DNA of 25,453 nt, from positions 1 through 25,453 of the forward strand of contig DAOTUB010000317.1 of NCBI GenBank assembly GCA_034437455.1. Reading direction: 5' to 3'. The DNA comes from DAOTUB01 sp034437455 (lineage in GTDB: Bacteria; Chloroflexota; Anaerolineae; B4-G1). How positions within the stretch are numbered: the stretch's first letter is position 1; every line of letters starts with the position of its first letter. Positions 1-6,360 of this stretch are shown one piece after another. The notes under the pieces are model-generated. The model ran no database searches. It had not been told where the DNA came from and saw only the letters and a list, made by a program, of their open reading frames with translations. A program made the position numbers and the translations under genes.

Positions 1-126
1 AAAACGCTGCCCCTAAATCTCAACGTTTTCGAGGCAAAAATGGGGCGCGAAGCCTCAATTTAGACCCCAAAATGCGCCTGAATGGGACATTTCCTGTAAA
101 AACAAACCCTCTCCGACAGGCTGCTA
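1..126. repeat. Possible end of an inserted element
   Basis: No gene is visible here. The stretch has small inverted repeats: CCTGT (93-97) with ACAGG (116-120), and GAGGC with GCCTC around 32-57. Its right edge coincides with the point where the DUF4258-like reading frame at 129-202 stops resembling its family. This suggests the end of a MITE-like or other mobile element that continues outside the window. That is inference only; no transposase or terminal duplication can be seen. Confidence 0.25.
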
Positions 127-128
127 GG

Positions 129-202
129 GTCACCTCAAAACCATGCCGTTTGAGAATCTCGAACTTGTCTCTAGCGTGCTGGGTGTACTCGATGGCGGCC
201 AT
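129..202 (-). pseudogene. Truncated DUF4258-like gene start
   Basis: On the minus strand an ATG at 202 opens a frame reading AAIEYTQHARDKFEILKRHG, which resembles the N-terminus of DUF4258-type small proteins, often toxin-like partners in toxin-antitoxin pairs. After about 25 residues (EVT) the frame enters unrelated sequence and ends near position 20. Complete family members are roughly 80-100 residues with a C-terminal ITFYP-like strand, which is absent. This is therefore a gene start cut off by other DNA. The family assignment is from memory of the motif and is moderate. Confidence 0.4.
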
Positions 203-277
203 ACACACATTCTACTTTCGCTGTCGTTATTTGTCCAGTCGCGCTCGTTGGGATCGTAAAAGTGGACTCGGCGCCGG

Positions 278-352
278 TTACCATAGCCGGGGCTTGTACC
301 ACTCGCCAAACGCAGGGTAGCCGTCGTTTGAAGACGTGGGCGCGAATCGTCT
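278..352 (-). pseudogene. Remnant copy of the AddB-like nuclease C-terminus
   Basis: Read on the minus strand, this 25-codon stretch gives CARRFAPTSSNDGYPAF-GEWYKPRLW followed by TAA. It aligns with the last residues of the large nuclease ending at 1010 (GQFAPTPSSDGCPAF, then CEWYKPKSW, stop). The remnant lacks the six residues between PAF and the final Cys, and has Tyr and Gly where the real protein has Fe-S cysteines. It lies directly downstream of the mazF-like gene and in the same frame. It is best read as the relic of a second nuclease copy. Confidence 0.6.
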
Positions 353-373
353 GGCGCATAAGGCTAATGTGCT

Positions 374-730
374 CTACATCAACCCCACAGCCTGTTTCAG
401 CGCAATATCCAGCAACTTTTGCAACTCTGGGGTCGTATGTCCTATGCGGCGCAGGATGAGGGAGCGGTGTAGAGTGGCTAGCTTTCCCATCTTGAAAACC
501 GACGTGTGCTTCAACCCTGTCTGGGCAAATGCTGGATGTGTAGTATCCACCACGTGCTCGGTTGGCTCAGGCGCAGGTGGGACGACGGAGGAGATGAAAG
601 CTACCAGAATGTCCCTATCGACTGGGTCAGGAGAAATGACGAGCGCGGGACGCATCTTTTGGCCGCTCAAGTCGGTGAAAGGAAATGGAACCAACACAAC
701 GTCACCGCGATGCAGCGCCGGTGGAACCAT
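374..730 (-). CDS. MazF/PemK-family type II toxin
   Basis: This 118-residue protein has the usual size of MazF/PemK/CcdB-fold toxins, which are normally sequence-specific RNases that cut mRNA. It shows the family landmarks: HRGDVVLVPFPFTDLSG near the N-terminus (the beta1-beta2 loop), KMRPALVIS (conserved Arg-Pro strand), a central ISSVVP strand, then LKHTSVFKMGKLATL before the C-terminal helix. The ATG overlaps the antitoxin stop as TAATG (732-728), so translation is coupled. The neighbour is a DUF104-type antitoxin, a known pairing for this toxin group. It appears intact. The exact target sequence cannot be predicted. Confidence 0.85.
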   Translation of the reverse strand: MVPPALHRGDVVLVPFPFTDLSGQKMRPALVISPDPVDRDILVAFISSVVPPAPEPTEHVVDTTHPAFAQTGLKHTSVFKMGKLATLHRSLILRRIGHTTPELQKLLDIALKQAVGLM

Positions 731-966
731 TAAACCGGCTCTCCATCTTGTAGAGAATACGCGTCTTCTCGAGGATCGGCCAGAAAGTCAAAGCTGGGGC
801 TTTGTTCAGCCAATTTGGCCAACGCCAGGGCTGGTAAATCGTCTGTCACAAACGCCGGATCTTGGGGGGCGAAAACGATTTTGACTTTTTGTAGATCCGG
901 CAGATGGACGTCCGTCAACGGCTTGAAGACTCCTTTTTCGTAAATGGCGTCAATCACTTGAAGCAT
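730..966 (-). CDS. DUF104/AF2212-like antitoxin
   Basis: This 78-residue small protein begins MLQVIDAIYEKGVFKPL, the typical start of DUF104 (AF2212-like) antitoxins, with a YEkGVFKPL beta hairpin followed by VKIVFAP. The acidic tail with FDFLADPREDAYSL probably wraps the toxin. I chose the ATG at 966 because GAGGAGG stands about five bases upstream; the GTG two codons earlier overlaps that ribosome site. The gene precedes and overlaps the MazF-like toxin by one base, the usual antitoxin-first order. The antitoxin should bind and neutralise the toxin and may repress the operon. Confidence 0.8.
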   Translation of the reverse strand: MLQVIDAIYEKGVFKPLTDVHLPDLQKVKIVFAPQDPAFVTDDLPALALAKLAEQSPSFDFLADPREDAYSLQDGEPV

Positions 967-986
967 AAGCACCTCCTCAACCCAAC

Positions 987-992
987 ATTATA
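987..992 (-). promoter_or_regulatory. Putative -10 box of the mazF-type operon
   Basis: TATAAT on the minus strand lies about 20 bases upstream of the antitoxin start and just past the stop codon of the nuclease gene. The -35 region (TGGTGA at 17-bp spacing) is poor, so an autoregulated or weak promoter is inferred. Confidence 0.4.
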
Positions 993-1009
993 TCACACTC
1001 TCAATAAAT

Positions 1010-4000
1010 TCACCACGATTTTGGCTTGTACCACTCGCAGAACGTCACCGCCGGGCAAAAAGCGGGGCAGCCATCGGACGAGGGCGTGGGCGCGAACTGC
1101 CCGGCGCGCACGGCGGCGCCGATCTCCAGCGCGTACTCAACCGCCGTCTCGATGGCCCCCACGACGCCTCCCTCGAATTTCTCCAGCTCGAGACTGCTGG
1201 GCCTGGATGAGCCGATGTGCCAGTAAAAGCCACTGGCCACATCGGCGCCGAGCGCCTCCTGCGCGGCCAGGGCGTAGAGCGGCAGTTGCAGTCGGTGGCC
1301 CGCGGCCAGGTCGCGGGCCGGGATCGGCGTCGAACCGGCCTTGTAATCGACGATGCGCAGCCGCCCATCCGGCGCGCGGTCGACGCGGTCGATGTAGCCA
1401 CGCAATAGTAGAGGGGGTGCTCCCGGCAGGACGAGCGGTGGACGCTCTCGCAAGCCAAAGGGCAGCTCCGGTATCAGGGGCCTGTATTCCCCGGCGGCCT
1501 CGATCAACGCCTCGAGGGTGCGTTGCAGTACCTCGGTCATTTCCTCCCGCTGACGCTCCCACAGCGGTGTGGGGCGAAAGCCATAGTCGTTCGGCGCGGC
1601 GTCGTAAACCTGGCGGGCGACGATGGGCAACTCGGCGCGCAACCGGTCGGGGTCGCCGTCATCCACGCGGGTGTAGAGCCGCTCCAGCACCAGGTGGTAG
1701 ATCGAGCCGAGGATCAACACGTCGAACCCGGCCTGGGGCAGTTCGCGCGGCTCCAGCTCCATCGCATACGCGGCCCAGAAATAGAACGGGCACTTGGCGT
1801 AGGTCTCCAGGCGGCTGCTCGACCAGGGCTGCTCCGGGCCGAAACGCTCGGCCAGTTGGGGTTTGAGCGACGCGAGGTCGCCGGGGGGGGGGGGCGGGTT
1901 TTGGAGTTTCAGGTTTCGAGTTGTGGGTAGTGAATTCTTGTTCGGAGGCGACGTCGGTGACGGGATCGGTGGGGCGGATGTGGGCCACGTTCGCGTCCAC
2001 GAATAATCCTCGCACGGCGGACCAGTAGGGGGATGCCTCCCAGGGCTGACCATCGTCCGCCAGGTAGGGGCGGCAGAGCAGCAACCGGCGGCGGGCGCGC
2101 GTGACGGCCTGGTAGAAGAGGTTCGCTTCGTCCCCTTGCAGGCGCGGTTCGACGGCGAAACCCTGTTCGGTCAACCGGGCGCGGTCGGGCTCGCGCAGCA
2201 GCGCGTCTTCACGCTCGGCGCGGGGAAAATCCCCTTCTGCCAGCCCCAACATGGCAATGGAATCGAAAGCGAGGCCGCGCACCTCCAGCACCGACGCGAC
2301 CAAGATGGCCTCTCCCTCGATGGGCGTTGTGTAGTTCGTGTCTTTGACCGCCTGGACCAGTTCGGCGACGAACTGGTCGTGGGGTATGCTGGCCGTGGCG
2401 TCTCTGTTGAGCACCGAATCGGCCAACATCAGCCCGCGCAGGATGTCCTTGAGCGCGCGCAGGGCGGCGATGTCCCGCTCGGCGGTGGCGGGATTCTCAC
2501 GGGCGCGGGCCACGATGCGCGCGGACTGTTCCAATCCGAGCGACGTTTCGTCGCCCGCGCGTTCCAGCGTCTCGTCCGGGCCGATAAGCTCCTCGATCCA
2601 CGTCACGCGCTCGCGCAGCGTGGCCTGGAGCGGGGGTGTGATCCGCGCCGCGATCTCCTCCAGGGCGGCCTCCAGTCGCGCCAATTCCTCACCAGCGGGG
2701 ATGCTGAGTGGTGCAAGCTCCTCCTCGTCCAGGATCGCCGGGACATTTTCTTCCGAGGCGCGAGCGGCCAGACGTTGGAACGCCTCGCGCCACTGGTCAA
2801 GCCCGGACACGACCTGCCCGGCGCGCGCTACGTCGCGCAGGCGACCGGCATCGCCGGGTTGCAGGCCGCTTCCGGCCCAATCAAAATAGGGACTGGTCAG
2901 TGCATCGAGCAGCGCGCGCGGCGGCCAAGCGTCCGGTTCGAGCGGCAATGCCAACAGATTCAGCAGCGCGGCTATGGCCGGATTCGTCCCCAGGTCAGTG
3001 CCGGAGGCGAAACGGAGCGGCATCCCAAATTCGGCGGCGACCTCCTCCAGGAAGGGGCGATAGGGAGTCACGTCGCGGGCGACGACGGCCGCGTCGGAGA
3101 GCGGCGCGCGCTCGCGGACCAGGCGCGCCTTGAGCCACCGTAGCGCCTCGCGGGCCTCGGCTGCGCGGTTCGGGGCCTCAATGAACTCGACCGAGCCGTC
3201 GGCGGAGATGGGGGTGGAGCCAGGCTCGAAGAGGTTGGCTTCGAGATGGACGAGGGGAGATGGGGAGACAGGGAGAGGGGGAGACAAGGAGATGGCTGGA
3301 TCGAGTGCTTTGGTGAGGGCTGTGTGGGCGCGGGCCAGGCGGCGGTGGGCCAACCGGTCGGGTTTTTGCGGATCTCTGGTGAGGGTGATGAGGGTAGCCG
3401 GGGCGCGCTCGGCCAGCAGGCGCAGCAGGTGCAGTTGGGTGGGGTTGAATTCGTCAAAGCCGTCCACGACCAGCAAGGATAGATCGGACAGCAGATCGGC
3501 GTTTTCTTCCAGGGCAATGGCGGCCAGCCAGCCCTGTCCATCGGCGTCGACCCAGCCGGTTTCGATCAGCCAGTCCTGGTAGGCGGTGTAGAGGCGTGCC
3601 AGTTCGGCCAGGCGTGGTTCTCGCTCGGCCAGGGCGTGGTCGAGATCCTCCGGGAAGATGCGAGCACGCTTGAGTTCTCCGAATAATTCGCCCAGCAACC
3701 GCGCAAAGCCGGACGAGTGACGCAAGGGGGAATAATAGGGCAGATGATGGGCGTCGCACAACCCTCCCACGATGTGCTGAATCAAGCGGTAGCGGACGGA
3801 GGGCAACAGACGCGCCATGCCCTCACTCTCCCCCCTCTTTCCCCCCCAATGGGGGGGATAAAAGGGGGGGAGGGAGTTGCCGGCTAATGCCAGCACGTCG
3901 GTGTAGAGCCTGTAAAAGGTTTGCACCTCGACGCCGAGCGCGCCGCCAGATTCCGCCAACCGCTGGCGAAACGCCCTGGCCTGGATCTGATCCGGCACGA

Positions 4001-4097
4001 GGACGCGCACCGGGGAGAGCGGCGGCAGGGCGTGGATGCGTTCGATGGCGTGGGCGGTCTTTCCGCCTCCGGCGGGGGCGAGGAGCAGCTCGACCAT
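1010..4097 (-). CDS. AddB/RecB-like helicase-nuclease, frameshifted at a C tract
   Basis: A large protein of about 1,030 residues is encoded in two frames: 4097 to about 1895, then from about 1882 to 1010. The N-terminus has a Walker A-like APAGGGKT (residues 7-14). UvrD-like motifs follow, including LLVVDGFDEFNP, LEVRGLAFDSIAMLGLAEGDFPR and FYQAVTRARRRLLL. The C-terminal part is a PD-(D/E)XK nuclease: GSIYHLVLE, GYIDRVDR, then RIVDYKAG. Four cysteines (one in YAKCPFYF, three in GCPAFCPAVTFC) fit the 4Fe-4S staple of AddB. Such proteins process DNA double-strand ends for recombination; an AddA partner is not in the window. The frames meet at twelve consecutive C residues, and eleven or fourteen would restore one frame. 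No Shine-Dalgarno precedes the ATG. Two low-complexity inserts occur in frame. Confidence 0.8.
1883..1894. other. 12-base homopolymer at the nuclease frameshift
   Basis: Twelve G on the plus strand (C on the coding strand) lie at the boundary between the helicase and nuclease frames. With 12 C the ribosome reads PAPPPRRPRVAQ and leaves frame; with 11 it would continue into GDLASLKPQLAERFG. Either a sequencing error, a slippage variant or transcriptional slippage could explain it. Confidence 0.85.
3253..3294. repeat. GGGAGA-type purine tract inserted in frame
   Basis: A degenerate repeat of GGGGAGAT/GGGAGACA units lies inside the nuclease gene. It is read on the minus strand as a Ser/Pro-rich stretch (SLSPPLPVSPSPLV) between two well-folded segments. 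It keeps the reading frame open. It looks like a linker insertion rather than conserved protein sequence. Confidence 0.5.
3824..3875. repeat. C7-AAT-G7 palindromic element inside the nuclease gene
   Basis: The core at 3841-3857 is seven C, AAT, seven G, with an additional G-rich arm at 3864-3875 and a C-rich arm before it. It is translated on the minus strand as PPFYPPHWGGKRGESEG within an otherwise conserved helical region. The same core recurs inside the histidine kinase gene at 17884-17902. This is likely a dispersed palindromic repeat tolerated in frame. Confidence 0.6.
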
Positions 4098-4106
4098 AGT
4101 GAGAAC

Positions 4107-4112
4107 AGTATA
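4107..4112 (-). promoter_or_regulatory. Putative -10 box of the nuclease gene
   Basis: TATACT on the minus strand lies ten bases before the ATG at 4097. Transcription would start within a few bases of the initiation codon, consistent with the lack of a ribosome binding site and with a leaderless mRNA. The -35 region is not convincing. Confidence 0.35.
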
Positions 4113-4142
4113 CCACAGCCATCGGATTGTGCCAGCGTGTTG

Positions 4143-4171
4143 TTGACGGAAAATAGTTCTGGCGGTATACT
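4143..4171 (+). promoter_or_regulatory. Sigma70-type promoter of the VapB/PIN locus
   Basis: TTGACG (4143-4148) and TATACT (4166-4171) are separated by exactly 17 bases, close to the consensus for a housekeeping sigma factor. Transcription should start near 4178, which is past or at the first in-frame ATG at 4181. This supports the downstream ATG at 4205 as the true start of the antitoxin. Confidence 0.7.
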
Positions 4172-4204
4172 TGAGTTAGAATGGGAACGAGTAAGGAGAG
4201 AGAA

Positions 4205-4522
4205 ATGAGCACCTCAGTTGCTACCCAGATGACTCCTCAGGGGTTGTTGATCCCCCGCGACGCCATCCTTGAGTGGATGGAGCAGGGTATCGAGGTTGTC
4301 AAGGAGAAAAGTCGTATCGTTATTCGACCTAAAACAGAGCCAGCCACCGAGAGAGAGCGGGTGTTGCAAATTCTAAAAGACTCTGGCCTGTTGGTGAAAC
4401 CGCAGTGGGAGCCGACGTTGCCGCCTGTCTCCCCTGCCGAACGGGCTGAACTGGCTAAAAAATTCAGCGTGGGGCGACCACTATCGGAGAGCATTATTGA
4501 GGAACGAGAAGAGCGATGGTGA
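4205..4522 (+). CDS. VapB-like antitoxin of a PIN-toxin locus
   Basis: This 105-residue protein has a short N-terminal beta segment (TPQGLLIPRDAILEWMEQGIEVVKE is AbrB-like in character) and a charged C-terminal tail likely to contact the toxin. I start it at 4205 because AAGGAG (4193-4198) is correctly spaced; the ATG at 4181 lies almost on the predicted transcription start. It overlaps the PIN-domain start by seven bases (ATGGTGA), the usual antitoxin-toxin coupling. The family is assigned mainly from context, since the DNA-binding motif is not a textbook one. The toxin partner is broken, so this antitoxin may be orphaned. Confidence 0.65.
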   Translation: MSTSVATQMTPQGLLIPRDAILEWMEQGIEVVKEKSRIVIRPKTEPATERERVLQILKDSGLLVKPQWEPTLPPVSPAERAELAKKFSVGRPLSESIIEEREERW

Positions 4523-4750
4523 CATACTATCTGGATACCAGCGCCTTGCTCAAGCGGTACGTTGATGAAGCTGGAACGTCATTCACTGCGCGCCTACGAT
4601 GCTGTGCATCTGGCTACGGCATTGAGCGTCCACCGTTGGTTGGTAGAGAAAGGCGAGATGGGCCTTACGTTCCTCTCCGCTGATGACCGTCTAAACTACG
4701 CTGCCGCTGCTGCGGGATTGGCGGTAGATAATCCCAATGAGCATCCGTAG
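4516..4750 (+). pseudogene. PIN-domain (VapC-like) toxin with internal deletion
   Basis: The first codons (ATG at 4516) give MVTYYLDTSALLKRYVDEAG, a perfect PIN N-terminus with the first catalytic Asp (LDTSALLKRY). From about 4580 a different frame gives HSLRAYDAVHLATALSVH and LTFLSADDRL, the family's C-terminal half with the later acidic residues. The segment of about 60-70 residues carrying the central Glu is missing, and the two halves are out of frame. A complete toxin is about 140 residues. In the first frame translation runs into unrelated sequence. It should be an inactive ribonuclease. Confidence 0.75.
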
Positions 4751-4756
4751 CTCTCC

Positions 4757-5236
4757 TCACTTCAACGATATACGCATTCTTCGACTGAGCGGTTTGTACC
4801 CCAGCCGACGATAGAAAGCGAGCGCCGACTCGTTGAACTCGTACACGGTCAGCTCGACGGTGTCCGCTGCTTTCGCCACGGCCCAATCGTGTGCCTTGTT
4901 CATCAGCGCCCGCCCGATTCCCCTCTGTCGAAACTCCTCCTTTACCGCCAGGTTGTCAATGACTGCGTAGCGGCGCGGCACAAAAATGGGAATGTCGAGA
5001 GCTTCCCTGATAAGGACGTGAACGAGGCCGACGAGCGGGCCCTCTATCTCGGCGACAAAAATATTGACGGCCTCGTCCGCAATCGAGCCGAGGATGAAAT
5101 CTCGGTCTCGGACGGGGCCGTCAGGTTCCTGGAACATCCAGGGCAGGTTATCTCGATGTAGTTGATCCACTTCGGCAATGATGGCGCACAGGCCATCATA
5201 GTCTCGCGCTGTGGCTTCACGAATGACCATTCCCAT
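4757..5236 (-). CDS. GNAT-family N-acetyltransferase
   Basis: This 159-residue protein has standard GNAT length and fold. It shows VIREATARDYDGL at the N-terminus, the acetyl-CoA pyrophosphate-binding VKEEFRQRGIGRALM (the R/Q-x-x-G-x-G/A motif) around residues 98-112, and the late ELTVYEFNESALAFYRRLGY motif. It transfers an acetyl group from acetyl-CoA to an unknown amine. The start at 5236 has GGAG eight bases upstream, lying across the end of rmuC. The gene begins five bases after the rmuC stop, so the two are probably cotranscribed. The substrate cannot be inferred. Confidence 0.85.
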   Translation of the reverse strand: MGMVIREATARDYDGLCAIIAEVDQLHRDNLPWMFQEPDGPVRDRDFILGSIADEAVNIFVAEIEGPLVGLVHVLIREALDIPIFVPRRYAVIDNLAVKEEFRQRGIGRALMNKAHDWAVAKAADTVELTVYEFNESALAFYRRLGYKPLSRRMRISLK

Positions 5237-5241
5237 GATGC

Positions 5242-6225
5242 TTACTCCAGTGCAGGTTGCTCGCCAGAGGCCGGTAGCGCCGCGCCGGTCGCCACGTCGG
5301 TCAGCTTTTCGCCAAAGCGGCCCATTTTGACCTCCACCTCGTTGTACTTGCCCTGAGCGTGGGTGATGTGTTTGCCCAGTGTGTCGTAGGCGAGGTAGAT
5401 GTCCCCGAAATCCTTTCTCAAGCGAGAGAGCTGCCCCAGCAGGAGGCGAGCCTTCTCCTCGATGTCCAGGCCGCGCAGCCCAAAGACGATCACGTTCAGA
5501 TAGGCAAAGAACGAGTTGGGCGACACGGGGATGACGTGCTTTTCGAGCGCGTACTCGAACAGGTCCGGGGCGCTGAGAAGTTCGTAGTAGACGTTCTCGG
5601 CGGGGACGTACATCAGGGAGAACTCGAAGGTCCCCGCGTCCGGCCGGATGTACTTTGCTGTCTCATCCACCCGCTTTTTGACGTCGCGGATAAAGGCCTT
5701 GTGAGCGGAGGCGCGCGCTTTGTCGTCCTCGGCGTCCAGCACGCGCCGAAAATTCTCCAGCGGGAACTTGGCGTCTATTGGGACGACGTGATCGGCGAGA
5801 AAGATGGCCGCGTCCACCCGGGCACCGTCGTCGAAGGTGTGCTGGAGGCAGTACCGCTCGCGCGGCAAGACCTGCGCCAGGAGGTTGCCGAGCAGAATCT
5901 CGCCCAGCCCGCCGCGCGGCTTGGGGGCGCGCAGGATGTCCTGCAGCGCGGCGATGTCCTGGCCCAACGCGAGTACCTGGTTGGTCGCCTCGGTGACTTT
6001 GCCGATCCCCTCCTGCACGCTGCCGAACACGGCGACCTGCTGGGTCATGGTCCCCAGGTTCTGGTTGACCTGATCGCGCAGCGCCCGCATCTCTGCTTGC
6101 AGGACGGCGACGTGTTCGACCTGGGCATCGTTGCGGCCCCGCAGCGCCAGCCAGACGACCGCGGCGATCAGCCCCCACACGGATAGGATGAGTACGGCGA
6201 GTAGAAGGGTGGTCAAGGTGTCCAT
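5242..6225 (-). CDS. rmuC: DNA recombination protein RmuC
   Basis: This 327-residue protein has an N-terminal membrane segment (about residues 6-28), a coiled-coil stretch (HVAVLQAEMRALRDQV onward) and the RmuC core. The core includes LGEILLGNLLAQVLPRERY, DAAIFLADHVVPIDAKFPLENF and YIRPDAGTFEFSLMYVPAENVYYELL. RmuC proteins limit inversions and are thought to cut or process DNA at short inverted repeats; they have a restriction-endonuclease-like core. AGGAG lies seven bases before the ATG. It is somewhat shorter than E. coli RmuC (about 475 residues), mainly in the coiled coil. A -10 box at 6316-6321 probably drives it, with the GNAT gene downstream. Confidence 0.88.
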   Translation of the reverse strand: MDTLTTLLLAVLILSVWGLIAAVVWLALRGRNDAQVEHVAVLQAEMRALRDQVNQNLGTMTQQVAVFGSVQEGIGKVTEATNQVLALGQDIAALQDILRAPKPRGGLGEILLGNLLAQVLPRERYCLQHTFDDGARVDAAIFLADHVVPIDAKFPLENFRRVLDAEDDKARASAHKAFIRDVKKRVDETAKYIRPDAGTFEFSLMYVPAENVYYELLSAPDLFEYALEKHVIPVSPNSFFAYLNVIVFGLRGLDIEEKARLLLGQLSRLRKDFGDIYLAYDTLGKHITHAQGKYNEVEVKMGRFGEKLTDVATGAALPASGEQPALE

Positions 6226-6311
6226 TTGTGATCTCCTGATGGAATAGGCTCAAGTACAATGTCACTGTGGTCAAGCATTGTTCCAATCCTCATCATCAAG
6301 GGGATGGTCCC

Positions 6312-6351
6312 AGATATTATACCAAACGCTCTGAAAACTGAAAGGAATTTG
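6312..6351 (-). repeat. Copy 1 of a 40-bp promoter repeat
   Basis: This 40-bp stretch nearly matches 12279-12319, with 21 identical bases at its right end. On the minus strand both copies carry TATAAT (here 6316-6321) upstream of a gene, here rmuC about 85-90 bases away. TTTCAG at 6338-6343 could be a weak -35 at 16 bp. Confidence 0.7.
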
Positions 6352-6360
6352 GTTTTCCTC

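Noticed and set aside
904..1866. Long plus-strand ORF rich in Arg/Pro
   Set aside because: It is antisense to the well-supported nuclease domain and has the Arg/Pro/Ala composition of a GC-rich shadow frame.
2136..3143. 335-codon plus-strand ORF
   Set aside because: It lies opposite the helicase half of the AddB-like gene, which has recognisable motifs; this frame has none.
5359..6186. 275-codon plus-strand ORF
   Set aside because: It is the exact antisense of RmuC, with no motif and no ribosome site of note.
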